Assembly: GCA_009838035.1 (NCBI GenBank)
Contig: VXSK01000004.1
Coordinates: 186,001 to 250,000 of the forward strand
Reading direction: 5' to 3'
Source: Gammaproteobacteria bacterium
GTDB taxonomy: Bacteria; Pseudomonadota; Gammaproteobacteria; Steroidobacterales; Foliamicaceae
DNA: 64,000 nucleotides
The translations under genes were made by a program, and so were the position numbers. The notes under the pieces were generated by a model that was not told the DNA's origin, did no database searches, and worked only from the letters and a program-made list of their open reading frames with translations. Of the stretch, positions 8,324 through 16,821 are shown in pieces (within the stretch, counting starts at the first letter, position 1; every line of letters begins with the position of its first letter).

Positions 8324-9297
8324 CGGGTCTGAGACATTCTCGTATCGCGGGCACCGGAAGGTACCTGCCGGAACGAGTGCTCACCAACCAGGACCTCGAG
8401 CGGATGGTCGATACGACCGACGAATGGATACGCACGCGCACCGGAATGGAACGGCGGCATATGGCCGCCGATGAACAGGCCAGTTCCGATCTGGCCGTTC
8501 CGGCGGCGCGGGCCGCGCTCGAAGCCGCCAATTGCTCACCGGACGAGATCGACCTGGTGGTCGTGGGCACAACCACGCCGGACCTGGTTTTTCCCAACGT
8601 CGGCTGCCTGGTGCAGCAGGCTCTGGAGATCCCGCCCTGCGCCGCTTTCAGTTGCGAAGCGGCCTGCACCGGCTGGCTTTACGGCATGAGCCTCGCGGAC
8701 GGGATGATCCGCCTGGGCCGGGCCAACAAGGCCCTGGTCGTGGGCGTGGAGGTGCTTTCCCGCATTACCGACTGGAGCGACCGCTCGACCTGCGTTCTTT
8801 TCGGAGACGGGGCGGGCGCAGTGGTGCTGGAGCCGGCCGAAGAACCGGGAATAATGAGCTTCATTCTGGGCGCGGACGGCAACTATGTGGATATCCTGCG
8901 CAGCCGGGCCGGCGTTTCCCGCAATCCCGCGGAACTGGGCGATGGCGGCCTTGCGGTGCGGATGAAGGGCAACGAGGTGTTCAAGATCGCCGTTCGCACG
9001 ATGGGAAGGACCGTGGACCAGTTGCTGGAGCGGCACGGCCTGGATCGCGGCGGAATCGACTGGCTGATCCCTCACCAGGCCAACCTGCGCATCATTCAGG
9101 CCATCGGCAAACGCCTGAGCCTGCCTGATGAACGCGTGGTTCTTACGGTGCAGGACCACGGGAATACGGGAGCGGCCTCCATCCCGCTGGCCCTGGACGT
9201 GGCGGTAAGGGATGGACGAATCAGGCGCGGACAGCGCATAATGATGGTGTCGTTCGGTGGAGGATTGACCTGGGCCGCAGGCCTCATGCAGTTCTGA
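8302..9297 (+). CDS. fabH: 3-oxoacyl-ACP synthase III (FabH)
   Basis: This thiolase-fold enzyme starts type II fatty acid synthesis by condensing acetyl-CoA with malonyl-ACP. The Cys-His-Asn triad is visible: C122 in CEAACTGWLYG, His in IPHQANLRI, and Asn in HGNTGAASIP. The N-terminus shows the KASIII signature (GRYLPERVLTNQDLE; TDEWIRTRTGMERRH). The start at ATG 8302 lies inside the end of plsX and gives 331 residues, slightly longer than most FabH, so a shorter start cannot be excluded. It ends in a TGATG overlap with the transpeptidase gene. Confidence 0.95.
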   Translation: MEQPGGIAGLRHSRIAGTGRYLPERVLTNQDLERMVDTTDEWIRTRTGMERRHMAADEQASSDLAVPAARAALEAANCSPDEIDLVVVGTTTPDLVFPNVGCLVQQALEIPPCAAFSCEAACTGWLYGMSLADGMIRLGRANKALVVGVEVLSRITDWSDRSTCVLFGDGAGAVVLEPAEEPGIMSFILGADGNYVDILRSRAGVSRNPAELGDGGLAVRMKGNEVFKIAVRTMGRTVDQLLERHGLDRGGIDWLIPHQANLRIIQAIGKRLSLPDERVVLTVQDHGNTGAASIPLALDVAVRDGRIRRGQRIMMVSFGGGLTWAAGLMQF

Positions 9298-10238
9298 TGC
9301 GAATCACGTCTATACGGCTGTTGCTCCTGACTCTCGGGACCTTCGCCGTCCTTCCCGTAAAAGCGGAGACTTTCCTGCTGCCGTCGCCGACCGCGACCGT
9401 CGTGGGCGAATCGCACTGGATCGCCGCCGACCGTCGCGAGTCGCTGCTGGATGCGGCCCGGCGCAACGGCCTGGGTTTCTCCGACATGAAGCAGGCCAAC
9501 CCCGACGTCGATATGTGGGTGCCCAGGGACGGTGCGCGGGTCCTGCTGCCGACTTCCTTCGTTCTGCCGAACGCACGTCGCCGCGGCGTGGTCGTGAACA
9601 TCGCCGAGTACCGCCTGTATTTCTATCATGAGCGGGACGGGCAGGAAATGGTGGCGACCTTCCCGATCAGTATCGGGCGCATGGACTGGCAGACCCCGCT
9701 GGGCGACTGGAGAGTCACGCGCAAACGGACCCGTCCCACCTGGCGTCCGCCCAAGTCCATCATCGCCGAGTACGCTGCCGATGGCGAGGTCCTGCCGCGG
9801 GTCGTACCGCCCGGGCCGGACAATCCCCTGGGCGACTACGCGATCAATCTCTCCGCGCCGGGTTACCTGATCCACGGGACCAACAAGCCGCGCGGGGTCG
9901 GCATGCAGGTGACGCACGGCTGCCTGCGGATGCTCCCGGAAGACATCGAGTGGCTGTTTCCGCAGGTTCCCACCGGATTGCCGGTGACCATCGTCAATCA
10001 GCCGGTCAAGATCGGTTGGCGCGACGGCCGGCTGTACCTGGAGGCGCATCCTGCGCTGGAGGACCGCGGGGCGGAAGAAACCGGCAGTCTGATCGAGCGG
10101 ATCAGGGCTTCGGCGCAGGCGGCGCGGGTCGTTCTGGACGTGCAGGCGATGCGCCGGGTTCTGATCGAGCGCCGGGGCGTTCCCACGCCGATTTCCCCCT
10201 CCCGGGAGCCGGTTCAGGCCGCTGCCGGCGGGGGCTGA
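9297..10238 (+). CDS. L,D-transpeptidase (YkuD/ErfK family), exported
   Basis: This periplasmic enzyme forms 3-3 peptidoglycan crosslinks or attaches outer-membrane lipoprotein to peptidoglycan. It has a cleavable signal peptide (residues 1-23), a LysM-like segment (about 45-85), and a YkuD domain (about 98-235). The catalytic motif HGTNKPRGVGMQVTHGCLRM ends in the nucleophile Cys near residue 209. The C-terminal extension is like E. coli ErfK/YbiS/YcfS. An Lpp-like lipoprotein gene lies 145 bp downstream, which suggests, by inference, that this enzyme anchors that lipoprotein to the wall. It is coupled to fabH by a one-base overlap. Confidence 0.92.
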   Translation: MRITSIRLLLLTLGTFAVLPVKAETFLLPSPTATVVGESHWIAADRRESLLDAARRNGLGFSDMKQANPDVDMWVPRDGARVLLPTSFVLPNARRRGVVVNIAEYRLYFYHERDGQEMVATFPISIGRMDWQTPLGDWRVTRKRTRPTWRPPKSIIAEYAADGEVLPRVVPPGPDNPLGDYAINLSAPGYLIHGTNKPRGVGMQVTHGCLRMLPEDIEWLFPQVPTGLPVTIVNQPVKIGWRDGRLYLEAHPALEDRGAEETGSLIERIRASAQAARVVLDVQAMRRVLIERRGVPTPISPSREPVQAAAGGG

Positions 10239-10299
10239 GAGGGGCTGTCCGCCGGGCGTTCCGACCGGGGTTTTTCAGCCTCGGAAATACCCCGATCTC

Positions 10300-10329
10300 T
10301 TGCAATTTCCGGCGGGCTGGGCGAATATA
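10300..10329 (+). promoter_or_regulatory. Possible promoter for the lipoprotein gene
   Basis: TTGCAA (10300-10305) and AATATA (10324-10329) are separated by 18 bp. The pair lies 55 bp before the lipoprotein start codon, in a locally AT-richer stretch. The -10 match is weak, so this is tentative. Confidence 0.25.
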
Positions 10330-10383
10330 CGCGGGCGCGCTGGATACAGGCGCGCTTTACATGCCGAGAACCCGAGGACCTTC

Positions 10384-10701
10384 ATGAAAAAGACCAGACT
10401 TGTTGTTGCTCTGCTCGGAGCACCGGCGGTCGCGGTGGCCATGTCCGGCTGCTGCACCGCGGGCATGGACGAAATGGCCGCCAAGATCGATGCCGGCGCT
10501 GCTGCGATGGGCAGCAGACTGTCTGCCCTTGAGGGCAGAATCGGCGATCTGGAAGCGGCTCAACGTCAGACTGCTGCCGAAGTGGAGCGGGCGAACGTGA
10601 CTGCCGAACGTGCGGCTGAAGCGGCGGCGGAGGCGAGCGCCTCGGCGGACGCAACCAGCGAACGCATGGATCGCATGTTCGAGGAAAACCAGCAGAAATA
10701 A
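10384..10701 (+). CDS. Lpp/OprI-like alanine-rich outer-membrane lipoprotein
   Basis: This is a 105-residue protein with a lipoprotein signal: basic MKKTR, a hydrophobic stretch, and a lipobox (AMSGC) giving a lipidated Cys at residue 23. The mature part is an uninterrupted heptad-like helix rich in Ala, Glu and Met (EMAAKIDAGAAAMGSRLSAL onwards), as in murein lipoprotein Lpp and Pseudomonas OprI. It ends ENQQK; a terminal Lys is the residue Lpp uses for covalent linkage to peptidoglycan. Start is ATG 10384. A second Cys follows the lipidated one. The gene is monocistronic, with a strong terminator after it. Confidence 0.85.
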   Translation: MKKTRLVVALLGAPAVAVAMSGCCTAGMDEMAAKIDAGAAAMGSRLSALEGRIGDLEAAQRQTAAEVERANVTAERAAEAAAEASASADATSERMDRMFEENQQK

Positions 10702-10711
10702 TCTCACCGAA

Positions 10712-10755
10712 GTAAGGCGGCCGCGATAGCAGATCACGGCCGCTTTACTCTTTTC
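10712..10755 (+). terminator. Rho-independent terminator after the lipoprotein gene
   Basis: A 12-bp stem (GTAAGGCGGCCG paired with CGGCCGCTTTAC, one G-U pair) with a 13-nt loop is followed by TCTTTT. It starts 10 bp after the stop codon. The next 100 bp (10756-10853) hold no recognisable gene. Confidence 0.85.
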
Positions 10756-10853
10756 GGCGCCGGTAGGCCAGCCCGCCCGGGCCTGCCGGAACCTTCAGCT
10801 ACTCCGCGCATTTCGCACGCCGCGGTCAGGAACCCCTCTCTCCTTCATACGCC

Positions 10854-10887
10854 CCCGGGAAACGAGGGCATGATCCTCGCTCCCGGG
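10854..10887. repeat. CCCGGG-arm palindrome, relative of the GAGGGCG repeat family
   Basis: CCCGGGAAACGAGG and CCTCGCTCCCGGG face each other across 7 nt, directly after the gspF stop codon. Read on the minus strand it begins CCCGGGAGCGAGG, the same block found at 19344 and, on the minus strand, at 49738. It probably acts as the 3' end hairpin of the gsp operon. Confidence 0.55.
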
Positions 10888-12096
10888 CTACTGGCCGATG
10901 AGGCGGTTCATTTCGAAGATCGGCATCAGTATCGACAGCACGATCAGCAGCACGAATCCGCCCACCAGCATGATCAGTACCGGTTGCAACAGCGAAGTAA
11001 GGGTGTTGATGCGCGCCGACAGCTCCCGTTCCTGGGTTTCTGCTGCGCGGCCCAGCAGTTGATGCAGCTCGCCGCTGGCCTCGCCGCTGGCGATAAGCTG
11101 GATGCAGAGCGGCGGAAACAGCCCGTGGTGGTCCAGCGCCTCGGCGGCCGGCTTGCCTTCGCTGACTTCCCGGGCCGCGTCCATCGCGGCCTGGCGCATG
11201 GGCAGATTGGTGAGCATGCGCGCGGCCACCCGCAAGGACTCCCAGACGGAGACGCCGGCATCGGTAAGCGTGGAGAGCGATTGCATCAGCCGGGCCGAAT
11301 TCAGTTCGCGCGATAGTGCGCCGAACAGCGGAGTGCGCAGGAGCAGCCGGTGCAGCCTCAGGCGCGCCGCGGGAAGGCGCAGCGAGCGAGCGAGGAGGCC
11401 GCAGCCCGCGGCCGCCGCCAGCAGTGCCAGCCAGCCCCAGGCGCGGGCGAAATCGCTTACTGCAATCAGCACGCGCGTCAGCCGCGGCAACTCCACGCCG
11501 CTGTCGACGAATACCGGGGTGACCTGCGGCACGACATAGACCAGCATGAGGCTGACGATCGCCAGGCTGAAGACGGTGAGTACCATCGGGTAGGCCAGCG
11601 CCGCCCGTACCTGCTGGCGCAACGCCTGGCGTTTCTCAAAGTGTTCGGCCAGCCGCTCCAGCACTTCTTCAAGGCGGCCGATCCGCTCGCCGGCGCCGAC
11701 CGTGGCGACAAGCAGTTCCGGAAACCTGCGCCGCGAAGCGCCCAGGGCTTCGGCGAAGCTGTAGCCTTCCTGCACGCGGGCCCGCACGCCCATAAGGACT
11801 CCACTGTGGCGAGCGCGCTGGGCGGCCAGCGCGTTCAGGGCCGCGTCCAGCGGCAGTCCGCCGCGCAGCAACGTGGCAAGCTGGCGGGTCAGCTGCGCCA
11901 GGGCATCACTGCCCAGTGCGCGCCGCTGGCCGAGCCGGAAACGGCTTGCGATGCCCGGCGCCGCCGGCCGCACGTTTAGCGGCCGCAAGCCCTGCTCGCG
12001 CAACAGGCTGCGCACATGACGCGCGTTGTCTCCTTCAACGGTGCCGCGCCTGCGGCGGCCACCCTCGTCCAGCGCGGCGAAGCTCCATTGGGCCAC
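10888..12096 (-). CDS. gspF: Type II secretion inner-membrane platform protein GspF
   Basis: This 402-residue polytopic protein couples the GspE ATPase to pseudopilus assembly. It contains two GspF domains (about residues 65-190 and 265-390) with the signature LARQ-like TRQLATLLRGGLPL and a mirrored LMQSLSTLTDAGVSVWESL, and three membrane segments (about 165-190, 215-237 and 370-392). The start is GTG at 12096 (first residues MAQWSFAALDEGGRRRRG), 12 bp after the gspE stop. It could be a PilC, but the neighbours gspC, gspD and gspE point to type II secretion. The operon stops here; no gspG-gspN genes follow. Confidence 0.92.
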   Translation of the reverse strand: MAQWSFAALDEGGRRRRGTVEGDNARHVRSLLREQGLRPLNVRPAAPGIASRFRLGQRRALGSDALAQLTRQLATLLRGGLPLDAALNALAAQRARHSGVLMGVRARVQEGYSFAEALGASRRRFPELLVATVGAGERIGRLEEVLERLAEHFEKRQALRQQVRAALAYPMVLTVFSLAIVSLMLVYVVPQVTPVFVDSGVELPRLTRVLIAVSDFARAWGWLALLAAAAGCGLLARSLRLPAARLRLHRLLLRTPLFGALSRELNSARLMQSLSTLTDAGVSVWESLRVAARMLTNLPMRQAAMDAAREVSEGKPAAEALDHHGLFPPLCIQLIASGEASGELHQLLGRAAETQERELSARINTLTSLLQPVLIMLVGGFVLLIVLSILMPIFEMNRLIGQ

Positions 12097-12108
12097 CGCG
12101 GACCCGCC

Positions 12109-13575
12109 CTACTCCTCGCTGGTTACGCGCATTACCTCCTCCAGCGAGGTAATGCCTTTACGCACTTTGTCCAGTCCGTTGGAGCGAAGCGGCGGCGCAT
12201 CCTTCCGGACTTCATCCTCCAGCTGCTGTTCCGGCGCTCCGTCGTGTATGAGTTTGCGCAAACGGTCGTCGACACGGACCAACTCATAGATGCCGGTGCG
12301 GCCCCGATACCCGCCGCCATCGGCTGTGGCGACCGGACCGGGCCGGTAAAGCGTCGGCGCCTCGTCAGGGCTCGTTTCCAGCAGCGCGCACTCGTATTCT
12401 CCCGGCGAATAGGGTTCGCACGTTTTCGGATCGAGACGGCGCACAAGTCGCTGCGCCAGGATGCCCTGCAGGCTGGAGGAAATCAGAAAGGGCTCCAGCC
12501 CCATGTCGCGCAAGCGGGTCACCGCGCCTACCGCGGTGTTGGTGTGAAGCGTGGAGAAAACCAGGTGACCGGTAAGGCTGGCGCGCACGGCGATTTCCGC
12601 CGTCTCCAGGTCGCGGATCTCGCCCACCATGACGACGTCCGGATCCTGGCGGAGGATTGCGCGCAGACCGCGTGCGAAGGTCAGACCCACACGGTTGTTG
12701 ACCTGTGTCTGGCCGACGCCGTCCAGGTAGTACTCCACCGGGTCTTCCACCGTCATGATGTTGCGCGTGCTGTCGTTGATCCGGTCCAGCGCGGCGTACA
12801 GCGTGGTGGTCTTGCCCGACCCCGTGGGGCCGGTGACCAGCACGATCCCGTGCGGTCGCTGAATGAGCTGCTCCATGTGCTGCAGCGTCCCCGCGTCCAT
12901 GCCCAGCGATTCGAGGTCCAGCCTGCCGGACTGCTTGTCCAGCAGCCGCAGCACCACGCGCTCGCCGTGGATGCCGGGCAGCGTGGAAACCCGCACGTCC
13001 ACCGCGCGGCCCGCGATACGAAGTGAAATGCGACCATCCTGCGGCAGGCGTTTCTCGGCGATGTCCAGGTCCGCCATGACCTTGGCGCGGGAGATCACCA
13101 GCGGGCTCAGTCCCCGGCGGAGCTTCAGCGTTTCGCGAAGCACGCCGTCGACGCGGAAGCGCACGCTCAGGTTGAACTCGCCCGGCTCCAGGTGCACGTC
13201 GGAAGCGCCGGTCCGGATCGCGGACGCCAGCACCGCGTTCAGCAGCCGGATGATCGGGGCGTCGTTCTCGCTGTCCAGCAGATCGGAAGGAGCCGGAAGC
13301 TCCCGCGCCAGCGCGCCCAGTTCGGTGTCCTCGTCCAGGTCTTCGGCAATCGACAGGGCGCTGTCGGCGCCGCTCTCGTAGCGGGCCCTCAGGCGGCGGT
13401 CGAATTCTTCCGCGTCGATCAGTTTCGGCCGCAGGGACCGGCGCACGACGCGGCCGGCCTCGGCCAGCCCGGCCAGCCCGGCGCCGGCCCGCACCAGCGC
13501 GATCAGTTCACCATCCGGTCCGGGCGCAAGCAGCACTCCATGACGCTGCGCGAAGCTGAAGGGCAGTGCGTTCAA
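12109..13575 (-). CDS. gspE: Type II secretion ATPase GspE (zinc cysteines lost)
   Basis: This cytoplasmic hexameric ATPase of the type II secretion system has 488 residues. It shows the N2 domain with ASDVHLEP (about 125-131), Walker A GPTGSGKT at 249-256, the Asp box TVEDPVEYY, Walker B QDPDVVMVGEIRD, and the His box STLHTN. The four-cysteine zinc module of typical GspE is broken: C386 and C396 remain, but the first CxxC is changed (LDPKTCEPY) and the second pair before GYRGRTGIYEL is gone. The start is TTG at 13575, overlapping the gspD stop, so the gene is translationally coupled. Confidence 0.92.
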   Translation of the reverse strand: MNALPFSFAQRHGVLLAPGPDGELIALVRAGAGLAGLAEAGRVVRRSLRPKLIDAEEFDRRLRARYESGADSALSIAEDLDEDTELGALARELPAPSDLLDSENDAPIIRLLNAVLASAIRTGASDVHLEPGEFNLSVRFRVDGVLRETLKLRRGLSPLVISRAKVMADLDIAEKRLPQDGRISLRIAGRAVDVRVSTLPGIHGERVVLRLLDKQSGRLDLESLGMDAGTLQHMEQLIQRPHGIVLVTGPTGSGKTTTLYAALDRINDSTRNIMTVEDPVEYYLDGVGQTQVNNRVGLTFARGLRAILRQDPDVVMVGEIRDLETAEIAVRASLTGHLVFSTLHTNTAVGAVTRLRDMGLEPFLISSSLQGILAQRLVRRLDPKTCEPYSPGEYECALLETSPDEAPTLYRPGPVATADGGGYRGRTGIYELVRVDDRLRKLIHDGAPEQQLEDEVRKDAPPLRSNGLDKVRKGITSLEEVMRVTSEE

Positions 13576-15521
13576 TCGGAATCGGAGCCGTCGGCCTCTA
13601 CGGTCCCGGCGTTGTCTTCCTCCTCTTCGCCCAGATCGAAGGCATCCTCAAGCTCGGGCATTTTCGTGCTTCCCCCCGAGAACGACTGCGCGAGTTGCTG
13701 GCGGCGCAGGTAGTCGTACTTGACGTTGGTGGCGGCGTCGGCCTGGGCCGAGTCGCGCAGGATGGTGGGGCGGATGAACAGCATCAGGTTGGTCTTTTCG
13801 CGGGTCTGGCCGCTGGCGCGAAACAGCGCGCCGATCAACGGCAGGCTGCCCAGCACGGGCACGGACTGGCGGCTCTCCCGGATCTTGTCCTGGATCAGCC
13901 CTCCCAGCACCAGGGTGCCGCCGTCTTCGACGATCACCGCCGTAGTCAATTCGCGGGTATTGGTCACCAGGTCGACGGCGCCCGCCACCGATGGCGCCAG
14001 TTCGGACAGCGTCTGGTCGATCTCCAGCCGGACCGCGTCGCCCCGGTTGATCCTCGGCGTGATTGTGAGCGTGAGGCCGATGTCATTGCGGCCCACCGTC
14101 GTAAACGGCCGGATCTGACCGTCCGCGCTGCTGGGGTTGATGCCCGAACTGGCGTAGCTGCCGGTGATGAAGGGCACGTTCTGACCCACGTTGATCGTGG
14201 CTTCCTCGTTGTCCAACGTAACCACCATCGGGGTGCCGAGGATATTGGAACCCTGGGTGTTCTCCACGGCGCTGATTAGTGCGGCGAAGCTCAGTCCGTC
14301 GTCCCGCACGCGCCCGACCGCGAAGCCCGCGCCGGGGCCCAGCGCTTCCGCCGCCACCGCCCGTCCCTGATCGGTGCCGGAAAGGGACCCGGCCACCAGT
14401 TCGCGCAGGCTGGTCCCCGAGGCCGGGAAATCGGTGCTGCCCAGCACGCGCTGAGGGTCGTAGGCCGCCCAGTTGACGCCGAGCTGGTTGGCCCGATCCG
14501 CGCTGACCTCGGCGATCAGGACCTCGACCAGCACCTGCGCGCGGCGGATATCGAGCTGGTCCACAACGGAGAGCATTTGTCGCATGGTGGCCGGCGGCGC
14601 GTCCATGATCAGAGCGTTGGTCGCAACGTCGGCAGTCACCAGCACCCGCTCTTCGCCGGTGCCCTGATCCTGGAACTGGGCCGAGAGTTGCGCCGCCATG
14701 TTCTCGGAATCCGCGTAATTCAGGTAGCGAACGCGAGTGTCGCCGCCTTCTACCGGAGGCGCATCGAGGTGCGCGACCAGGGCCCTGAGTTCAAGGCGCC
14801 GATTCTGCTCGCCGCCCAGCAGCACGCTGTTGGTGCGGTCGTCCGCCACCGCCAGGTTGAAGGCTGCGTCCGCCCCCACCGCCATTTCGTTCAGAACGCG
14901 AACGACGTCCCGCGCGCTGGCGTGTTCCAGCGGAATCACTTCGACGGGCCGGTCGTTCTTCTGGTCGATGCGCCCGATAACGCGCGCCACCTTGTTCACG
15001 TTGGAGCCGCGGTCGGAAAGGATCAGGACGTTGGTCGGCGGGTGGGCCGCCACGTGCGCGCCGGGCGACATCATCGGGCGAACGATCGGCACAAGACCCT
15101 GAGCGTCCACGTTGGTAACGGTCAGAACGAGGGTCTGAAGTTCGTCGTTCGCCGATGACTCCGGGCCGGCGCCGGCAAGGATCCGCATGGTCCGGTCCGG
15201 AGAAAGGCGGATGACCGGCCCCGAGGGCACGGCAACGATGCCGTGAGCGCTCAGCATGGAAAGGAAGGCCTGGTAGTAGGCCTCGGGAGACAACGGCTGC
15301 GATCCGAACAGATTGACCTTTCTGTCGGCGCCCACCAGGGGATCGATCACGAAATTCCTGCCGGTGGCTTCGGCGACGGCCTCCACGACCTCCTGCAGGT
15401 CCGTATTGCGATAATTCAGTCGGACCGTGTCCTGCTGGGCCGCCAGCGTGCCGGCGAGCAGCAGGACAGCCGCCGCAGGCCACCGCCGGACAGGTTTCTT
15501 TCGGATGGGACTCATCTGCAT
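13572..15521 (-). CDS. gspD: Type II secretion secretin GspD
   Basis: This outer-membrane secretin of 649 residues forms the exit pore for folded exoproteins. It has a signal peptide (about 1-29), the N0 domain (LNYRNTDLQEVVEAVAEATG), N1-N3 domains with the repeated VxxLxxxxA pattern to about residue 335, and the secretin domain (VLVEVLIAEVS onwards) ending with VPVLGSLPLIGALFR. The C-terminus is acidic (DLGEEEEDNAGT) and may be the S-domain for a pilotin. ATG at 15521 is used; a second in-frame ATG at 15515 is better spaced from GAGGG. It starts 4 bp after gspC. Confidence 0.94.
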   Translation of the reverse strand: MQMSPIRKKPVRRWPAAAVLLLAGTLAAQQDTVRLNYRNTDLQEVVEAVAEATGRNFVIDPLVGADRKVNLFGSQPLSPEAYYQAFLSMLSAHGIVAVPSGPVIRLSPDRTMRILAGAGPESSANDELQTLVLTVTNVDAQGLVPIVRPMMSPGAHVAAHPPTNVLILSDRGSNVNKVARVIGRIDQKNDRPVEVIPLEHASARDVVRVLNEMAVGADAAFNLAVADDRTNSVLLGGEQNRRLELRALVAHLDAPPVEGGDTRVRYLNYADSENMAAQLSAQFQDQGTGEERVLVTADVATNALIMDAPPATMRQMLSVVDQLDIRRAQVLVEVLIAEVSADRANQLGVNWAAYDPQRVLGSTDFPASGTSLRELVAGSLSGTDQGRAVAAEALGPGAGFAVGRVRDDGLSFAALISAVENTQGSNILGTPMVVTLDNEEATINVGQNVPFITGSYASSGINPSSADGQIRPFTTVGRNDIGLTLTITPRINRGDAVRLEIDQTLSELAPSVAGAVDLVTNTRELTTAVIVEDGGTLVLGGLIQDKIRESRQSVPVLGSLPLIGALFRASGQTREKTNLMLFIRPTILRDSAQADAATNVKYDYLRRQQLAQSFSGGSTKMPELEDAFDLGEEEEDNAGTVEADGSDSD

Positions 15522-15525
15522 ACCC

Positions 15526-16338
15526 TCACATCGCCAGCAGGCCGAAGTTTTCGCTTCCTACGGCTATTTCCAACTGCTCCCCGTCGCGCAGTATGGTTAG
15601 CATCATATCGCCTTCGGCGCTCATTTCCCGCTGGGCCTGCGCCAGGTTGTCCGGGACGAAGGAAACGCCGTTCACCGCGACCAGCAGGTCGCCCGAGACC
15701 AGCCCCAGACTGTCGAACCATGCTCTGCGCGATCGGGGGGAAAGCCGGTAGCCTTCCATTGCGCCGTCGGCGTCCATGATCGGATCCATGTTGATCAATT
15801 GCGATAGCGTCTCTCGCGGAAGCGCCAGCAGCTGATCGCCGATGCTGCCCGCGCCGGACGGCGCCGGCCTCCCGCTCACGGTCATGCCCGATTCGCTGAG
15901 CGGGAGGCGGAGCGTTTCGGCGCCGCGCCGAAGCAACACCTCATGCGGCCGCACTTCCTGCAGAAGGATGCCGGAAGCCACGGTGTCACCGAGGAAATAG
16001 GTCTCCGAAACACCGCCGGTCTCGATGATGGCGTGCGCCAGCCTCCTGTTTGCGCTAGCCACGACGCCCGTAAGACGAAAGTTGCCGTTGCGAATGACAG
16101 ACGGTGCCTGTCCTGCATTTCCGCGCTGAGCGGGCAGGCCGAAGAGGCTGCTGCCGGGCGCTCCCGCGCCGGTCTCCCGCGTTGCAGCCGCCGGCCGGAT
16201 GCCTGTTGCCGTCGGAGGTTCGAACTGCGTCATACGCCAGGCCGTCAACGCGATTTCCACCAGTAGCCACGCCGCCACGCCCATCAGGGCGAGTGCCGGC
16301 AGGCGCCACAGAAGTCTGCCGCTATTCTCGAAAGTCAT
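15526..16338 (-). CDS. gspC: Type II secretion inner-membrane protein GspC
   Basis: This 270-residue bitopic protein links the secretin to the inner-membrane platform. It shows one N-terminal membrane helix (about residues 12-32), the homology region with [20 protein letters not shown] (about 102-121), and a C-terminal PDZ domain (about 190-265; [16 protein letters not shown]). It is the first gene of the gspC-D-E-F operon and lies divergent from clpS with 122 bp between the start codons. Sequence conservation in GspC is low, so the call relies on architecture plus position before gspD. Confidence 0.88.
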   Translation of the reverse strand: MTFENSGRLLWRLPALALMGVAAWLLVEIALTAWRMTQFEPPTATGIRPAAATRETGAGAPGSSLFGLPAQRGNAGQAPSVIRNGNFRLTGVVASANRRLAHAIIETGGVSETYFLGDTVASGILLQEVRPHEVLLRRGAETLRLPLSESGMTVSGRPAPSGAGSIGDQLLALPRETLSQLINMDPIMDADGAMEGYRLSPRSRRAWFDSLGLVSGDLLVAVNGVSFVPDNLAQAQREMSAEGDMMLTILRDGEQLEIAVGSENFGLLAM

Positions 16339-16391
16339 GCGAAATGTCCACGCTTGCGACGCATTGTTGCAGGGAGATTGTGATAACTTTA

Positions 16392-16460
16392 GGGCATTAT
16401 TCCAGATGCCCTGAAGGCATCATTCCGGATGCCGTAAAGGCATCATCCCGCACACCGGAA
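16392..16460 (+). repeat. Three imperfect 22-24 bp tandem repeats before clpS
   Basis: Units at 16392-16415, 16416-16438 and 16439-16460 share the core GGCATCATTCCGGATGCC. The first two each contain a GGCAT/ATGCC inverted repeat; the third is degenerate. The last unit touches the clpS ATG, so the array spans the expected 5' leader and ribosome binding region. No good Shine-Dalgarno is visible in it. Confidence 0.7.
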
Positions 16461-16793
16461 ATGAACAAGCCAACCAACAAGGATCGCCTGCCCGATTTCG
16501 GCAGCGCCCCGGAAACCGAAGTCGCGCCGCCGGAAGTCGAGCGCCCATCACTGTATCGCGTCGTGCTGCTCAACGACGACTATACGCCGATGGAGTTTGT
16601 CGTGCAGATGTTGCAGAAATTGTTCGGCTACGGACGCGAGAAGGCTACCCGGATCATGCTGGAAGTGCATATGAAGGGGCGTGGCGTCTGCGGCGTCTTT
16701 TCTTTCGAGATCGCCGAAACCCGCGCCGCCCAGGTGCTGGACTACGCGCGCCGCCACGAACATCCGCTTGCGTGCGTGGTCGAGAAGGCCTAG
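16461..16793 (+). CDS. clpS: ClpS adaptor of the ClpAP protease
   Basis: This 110-residue cytoplasmic adaptor delivers N-degron substrates to ClpAP. The core [19 protein letters not shown] (about residues 34-52), [18 protein letters not shown] and the closing [10 protein letters not shown] carry the N-end-rule binding pocket residues (NDD, M, H). The N-terminal 28 residues are disordered-looking and proline-rich, as is normal for the part that binds ClpA. The start is ATG 16461 directly after a tandem repeat. It sits 28 bp upstream of clpA on the same strand, the usual order. Confidence 0.95.
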   Translation: MNKPTNKDRLPDFGSAPETEVAPPEVERPSLYRVVLLNDDYTPMEFVVQMLQKLFGYGREKATRIMLEVHMKGRGVCGVFSFEIAETRAAQVLDYARRHEHPLACVVEKA

Positions 16794-16821
16794 TGTTGGC
16801 TCCAAGCCACGTTCTACCAAG

